A stretch of DNA of 64,000 nucleotides from JAXDTI01 sp034090045. Lineage in GTDB: Bacteria > Actinomycetota > Actinomycetes > Actinomycetales > Actinomycetaceae. Shown piece after piece: positions 61,171-64,000 of this stretch. Each line of letters opens with the position of its first letter. The stretch's first letter is position 1. The stretch covers positions 1 to 64,000 of the forward strand of contig JAXDTI010000004.1 of assembly GCA_034090045.1 (NCBI GenBank), in the 5' to 3' direction. The notes under the pieces were generated by a model, which worked only from the letters and a program-made list of their open reading frames with translations, was not told the origin of the DNA and did no database searches. The position numbers were made by a program, and so were the translations under genes.

Positions 61171-61734
61171 ATGGCTACAACGAATGATTTGAAGAATGGA
61201 ATGGTGCTAAACATCCAGGGCCAACTTTGGCAGGTTGTCGAATTCCAGCATGTGAAGCCGGGTAAAGGACCTGCTTTTGTCCGCACCAAGATCAAGAACA
61301 TTATGTCCGGGAAAACGGTTGATAAGACCTTTAACGCCGGCGTTAAAGTCGAAACCGCGAATGTTGACCGCCGTGACATGACCTACCTTTACCAGGATGG
61401 CAGTGACTTCGTGTTCATGGATATTTCCGACTATGACCAAATCAATGTTCCGGCATCCATTGTCGGGGACGCAAAAAACTTTATGCTTGAAGGTCAGCAG
61501 GTGATTGTTTCCTTCCATGATGGGCAGGTGCTTTTCATTGATTTACCGGCAACCGTGACCTTGGAGATTACCTACACCGAGCCCGGCGTGCAGGGGGATC
61601 GCGCCAATGCAGGAACGAAACCCGCTACTGTCGAAACCGGATACGAGCTTCAGGTGCCGCTGTTCCTGGAGACCGGCGAGAAAATCAAGGTGGATACCCG
61701 TACCGGCGAATACAACTCCCGCGTGAAGGAGTGA
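61171..61734 (+). CDS. efp: Elongation factor P
   Basis: 187 residues, three OB-like domains, relieves ribosomes stalled at proline runs. Seen: DLKNGMVLNIQGQLWQVVEFQHVKPGKGPAFVRTKIKN (KOW-like domain with Lys32 at the loop tip), DRRDMTYLYQDGSDFVFMD and the C-terminal signature VPLFLETGEKIKVDTRTGEYNSRVKE. Lies between the shikimate genes and nusB, its standard place in actinobacteria. Confidence 0.97.
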   Translation: MATTNDLKNGMVLNIQGQLWQVVEFQHVKPGKGPAFVRTKIKNIMSGKTVDKTFNAGVKVETANVDRRDMTYLYQDGSDFVFMDISDYDQINVPASIVGDAKNFMLEGQQVIVSFHDGQVLFIDLPATVTLEITYTEPGVQGDRANAGTKPATVETGYELQVPLFLETGEKIKVDTRTGEYNSRVKE

Positions 61735-61743
61735 GCCCAAACT

Positions 61744-62283
61744 ATGGCGAAACTGCCAGCACGCACCCGAGCGCGGCTGCGTGCAGTCGACACGCTGTAT
61801 GAGGCGCACCTAAAGGGGCTTGACGAGGACTCTGATGCCCTGAAAGACCTGGTTGATGAGCGTCTGCAAGTTTCTACTGCGCAGACACCGATACCGCCTT
61901 ATACCGCCGAGATAGTTCGTGGAATAGCTGACGAACTCGACATTATTGACGCTGTTTTGGCGGGGTATTCAAAGCAGTGGGATCTTGACCGGATGGCGCA
62001 AACCGATTTGGCGACGCTGCGGGTAGCCGTCTGGGAGATGATGTTCAACGATGAAGTGGATCAGTTGGTGTCTATCAACGAGGCGATAGCAATATCTAGA
62101 CGCATCTCAACACCCGACTCCCCGGCGTTTATCAACGGCGTGCTTGATGCGGTTATGCACGACCCGGACGGGTTGGTGACCAGGATGCAACAGCTAGCTA
62201 CTGAGGAATACACTAAGGTCGATAAGGGTCAGGAAATCTCCCTGGATGCGGCATCTGAAACGGAGGACGAAACCCTTTTCTAG
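61744..62283 (+). CDS. nusB: Transcription antitermination factor NusB
   Basis: Helical RNA-binding protein for rRNA antitermination: ARTRARLRAVDTLYEAHLKG at the N terminus, ETA-like DLATLRVAVWEMMF, VSINEAIAISRRISTPDSPAFINGVLDAV. 179 residues; the last 25 or so are an acidic tail not needed for the fold. Starts 9 bases after efp. Confidence 0.95.
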   Translation: MAKLPARTRARLRAVDTLYEAHLKGLDEDSDALKDLVDERLQVSTAQTPIPPYTAEIVRGIADELDIIDAVLAGYSKQWDLDRMAQTDLATLRVAVWEMMFNDEVDQLVSINEAIAISRRISTPDSPAFINGVLDAVMHDPDGLVTRMQQLATEEYTKVDKGQEISLDAASETEDETLF

Positions 62284-62305
62284 TGTTGTATGCTGGATAC
62301 GATAA

Positions 62306-62339
62306 TCCTTTAAGAATCGTCCTGTGAGGCGGGAAAGGA
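62306..62339 (+). promoter_or_regulatory. Candidate PyrR-binding RNA hairpin covering the pyrR ribosome site
   Basis: TCCTTT (62306-62311) pairs perfectly with AAAGGA (62334-62339). Above a purine-rich 5' bulge (AAGAATCG) a short stem TCC/GGG carries the loop TGTGAGGC. Lower stem, 5' purine bulge, upper stem and a GNGAGGC loop are the features of PyrR-binding loops of Bacillus. The 3' strand of the stem is the Shine-Dalgarno AAGGAG itself, so binding of PyrR with UMP would block translation of pyrR, as reported for mycobacterial PyrR. Confidence 0.7.
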
Positions 62340-62346
62340 GATGTCG

Positions 62347-62898
62347 GTGACTGAATCCGGCACTGGTTCACTGAAAACCATTCTCAACGGTGCAGATATA
62401 GACCGTTCTCTCACTCGAATAGCTTTCGAAATTATTGAAAAAAACCAAGGTGTCGCAGACCTGGTAGTGCTGGGAATTCCGACCCGTGGAGCGGAGCTAG
62501 CTAAACGTATTGCCCATAAAATTTCTGCACAGGGGATCGTGGTGCCCTACGGCATCATCGACATCACAATGTATCGCGACGACCTGCATCGTCAACCAAC
62601 GCGTGCACCTTCGCCCAGCCAGATACCGGGGGAAAGCGTTGACGGTAAAAACGTTGTTCTCATCGACGATGTGCTCTATTCTGGGCGGACCGTACGTGCA
62701 GCACTGGATGCTCTCAACGATTTTGGGCGCCCCCTCACAGTACAGTTGGCGGTGCTGATTGACCGTGGACACCGGCAGTTGCCGATACGAGCAGATTATG
62801 TGGGTAAAAATTTGCCGACCGCTTTTGAGGAAAAGGTTCGGGTGCTCACTGCTGAACACGACGGAACCGACGAGGTTCAGATAGGAGGAGCGCGATGA
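62347..62898 (+). CDS. pyrR: Bifunctional pyr operon regulator / uracil phosphoribosyltransferase PyrR
   Basis: 183 residues with the PRPP loop VVLIDDVLYSGRTVRAALDAL (about 101-121), LVVLGIPTRGAELAKRIA and YGIIDITMYRDDL, which identify PyrR rather than a plain transferase. It senses UMP and controls the pyr operon. Although ATG 62341 is in frame, it touches the AAGGAG site directly; GTG 62347, with a 6-base gap, is the likelier start. Overlaps pyrB by 4 bases. Confidence 0.94.
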   Translation: MTESGTGSLKTILNGADIDRSLTRIAFEIIEKNQGVADLVVLGIPTRGAELAKRIAHKISAQGIVVPYGIIDITMYRDDLHRQPTRAPSPSQIPGESVDGKNVVLIDDVLYSGRTVRAALDALNDFGRPLTVQLAVLIDRGHRQLPIRADYVGKNLPTAFEEKVRVLTAEHDGTDEVQIGGAR

Positions 62899-63866
62899 AG
62901 CACCTGATTGACTGCCGTGACTTGACGCAGCAAGACGCGCTACAGCTCTTAGACACTGCCGAAATTATGAGCGCCACTCAGCAGCGTAGAGTAAAGAAAC
63001 TGCCGACTCTGCGCGGCAAAACCGTAATCAATCTGTTTTTTGAAGACTCTACCCGAACCAGATTGTCTTTCGAGGCGGCCGCGAAACGCCTATCAGCAGA
63101 CGTCATTAACTTCTCCGCGAAAGGATCCTCAGTTTCAAAGGGGGAATCACTCAAGGACACTGCCCAGACGCTCAGGGCAATGGGTGCCGACGCGGTAGTT
63201 GTCAGACACAGCTCCTCCGGGGCAGCATACCGGTTAGCCTATGCAGGTTGGCTGGATCTGCCAATCCTAAATGCCGGGGATGGCAACCACCAGCATCCTA
63301 CCCAGGCACTGCTCGACGCGATGACACTGCGCCGCTACTATCGTGGCACCGGTTCACCGTCGGAACCTGGTAAGACGCTCGATGGTGCCCACGTGGTGAT
63401 TGTCGGTGACATACTGCATTCAAGGGTGGCGCGCTCAAATATGGATTTATTGAATCTTTTGGGAGCCCACGTGACCTTTGTGGCGCCACCCACACTGTTG
63501 CCCGTAGGTATTGAACACTGGCCATGCGAGGTGGTTTACGATTTCGATGAAGCGCTCGCAACCGAACCGGATGCGGTTATGATGCTGCGGGTTCAGTATG
63601 AACGGATGAGTGCTACCGGGGGCGGGTTCTTTCCCTCACCGGGTGAATATCACCACGAATACGGTCTGGATATTGAACGTTACCGTAGCTTGAAACCCAG
63701 CACCATAATCATGCATCCAGGCCCGATGAACCGTGGTTTGGAAATAAGTGCAGAAGCTGCGGACTCCTTGCAATCAAAAGTAGTTGAGCAGGTGGCGAAC
63801 GGGGTCAGTGTCCGGATGGCCGCGCTCTATCTGTTGCTGGCCGGAGGGGAACAAATCAATGAGTGA
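62895..63866 (+). CDS. pyrB: Aspartate carbamoyltransferase catalytic subunit
   Basis: 323 residues. Joins carbamoyl phosphate and aspartate, the first committed step of pyrimidine synthesis. Motifs: FFEDSTRTRLSFEAAAKRL (carbamoyl-phosphate site), SAKGSSVSKGESLKDTAQTL, VVRHSSSGA, NAGDGNHQHPTQALLDAMTL and VGDILHSRVARSN, then HPGPMNRGLEI. The gene for a regulatory subunit (pyrI) is not next to it, as in actinobacteria generally. Confidence 0.97.
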   Translation: MKHLIDCRDLTQQDALQLLDTAEIMSATQQRRVKKLPTLRGKTVINLFFEDSTRTRLSFEAAAKRLSADVINFSAKGSSVSKGESLKDTAQTLRAMGADAVVVRHSSSGAAYRLAYAGWLDLPILNAGDGNHQHPTQALLDAMTLRRYYRGTGSPSEPGKTLDGAHVVIVGDILHSRVARSNMDLLNLLGAHVTFVAPPTLLPVGIEHWPCEVVYDFDEALATEPDAVMMLRVQYERMSATGGGFFPSPGEYHHEYGLDIERYRSLKPSTIIMHPGPMNRGLEISAEAADSLQSKVVEQVANGVSVRMAALYLLLAGGEQINE

Positions 63867-64000
63867 GATTCTGATAAAGGGAGCCCGCATCGAGGGCGAT
63901 AACCCCAGCGATATTCTGATTTCCGGTAATGAGATTGCCCAGATTGGCGAGTCATTGGATGCTCCAGTCGGGGCCAAGATAATTGATGCTTCAGGGATGG
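63859..64000 (+). CDS. pyrC: Dihydroorotase, 5' part (cut by window end)
   Basis: Only 47 codons are inside the window, from ATG 63859 (overlapping pyrB by 8 bases): ILIKGARIEG, ILISGNEIAQIGESLD and IIDASGM, the N-terminal beta-sandwich of a type I dihydroorotase. The metal-binding residues lie beyond the end. Identity rests on position after pyrB and on this opening pattern. Confidence 0.88.
   Translation, partial: MSEILIKGARIEGDNPSDILISGNEIAQIGESLDAPVGAKIIDASGM

Overview
The window reads as a stretch of chromosome from a member of the Actinomycetota (Gram-positive Actinobacteria). The evidence is the gene content and order: sepH, DUF4193, DUF3710, an OB-fold protein, DUF3159, paired TrkA proteins, an APC permease and a TRAM methyltransferase; DUF3000, RNase D and dxs; thrS, a HIT protein, pgsA, yebC, ruvCAB, yajC, secDF, apt and relA; and alaS, ruvX, mltG, aroE, an A24 peptidase, aroC, aroK/B, efp, nusB and pyrRBC. 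All three orders are known from mycobacteria and other actinobacteria. G+C looks moderate by eye (roughly 50-57% in most genes), low for the phylum. Together with the fused aroKB gene and a D-aspartate-ligase cassette, this points towards an Actinomycetaceae- or Bifidobacterium-like lineage. That placement is an inference; no species is claimed.

Layout. The window opens in the 3' end of a 5S rRNA (1-84). Positions 0.2-9.4 kb hold two secreted proteins, sepH (division), conserved actinobacterial genes and a K+-related TrkA/TrkA/APC block ending in an RNA methyltransferase. typA follows. A lower-G+C insert (11.5-13.6 kb) then carries a divergent aspartate-racemase-like and D-aspartate-ligase-like pair, followed by a CoA-type Nudix gene and aconitase with a strong terminator. 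Positions 17.0-19.4 kb form a scar: a decayed IS3-family element with recognisable ends, a fragment of a phage terminase and a fragment of a type I restriction subunit. After a cation/H+ antiporter come DUF3000-rnd, dxs, dapF-dapL and glgX. A six-tRNA array (Gly-Val-Val-Gly-Cys-Val) sits at 28.8-29.4 kb.

From 29.5 to 64 kb almost everything is on the plus strand in tight, often overlapping, operon-like runs: thrS-HIT-pgsA-prsW-like-nudix; yebC-ruvC-ruvA-ruvB; yajC-secD-secF-apt-relA; MBL hydrolase; aspS-sua5-like-rarA-rpsD; DUF948-small membrane protein-alaS-ruvX-mltG-aroE-A24 peptidase; aroC-aroKB-degenerate kinase-efp-nusB; and pyrR-pyrB-pyrC, cut by the window end. The exceptions are an orphan AbiEi-like gene and a DUF349 gene on the minus strand at 43.8-45.8 kb.

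Functionally the window combines translation (ThrS, AspS, AlaS, S4, EF-P, TypA), protein export (YajC-SecD-SecF), recombination and repair (RuvABC, RuvX, RarA), the shikimate pathway, pyrimidine synthesis, cell-wall precursor supply (DapF, DapL, racemase, ligase, MltG) and stringent control (RelA). The points most worth a second look are: a shikimate-kinase-like protein with a destroyed P-loop next to a fused AroKB; an RNA hairpin before pyrR that would bury its ribosome binding site; a three-hairpin rpsD leader; the transferred-looking racemase/ligase pair with a dyad in its shared promoter; an orphan AbiEi-like gene with a perfect inverted repeat at its start; and the IS3/terminase/HsdR scar. 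No wholly new system is proven. Most of the window is core actinobacterial chromosome.
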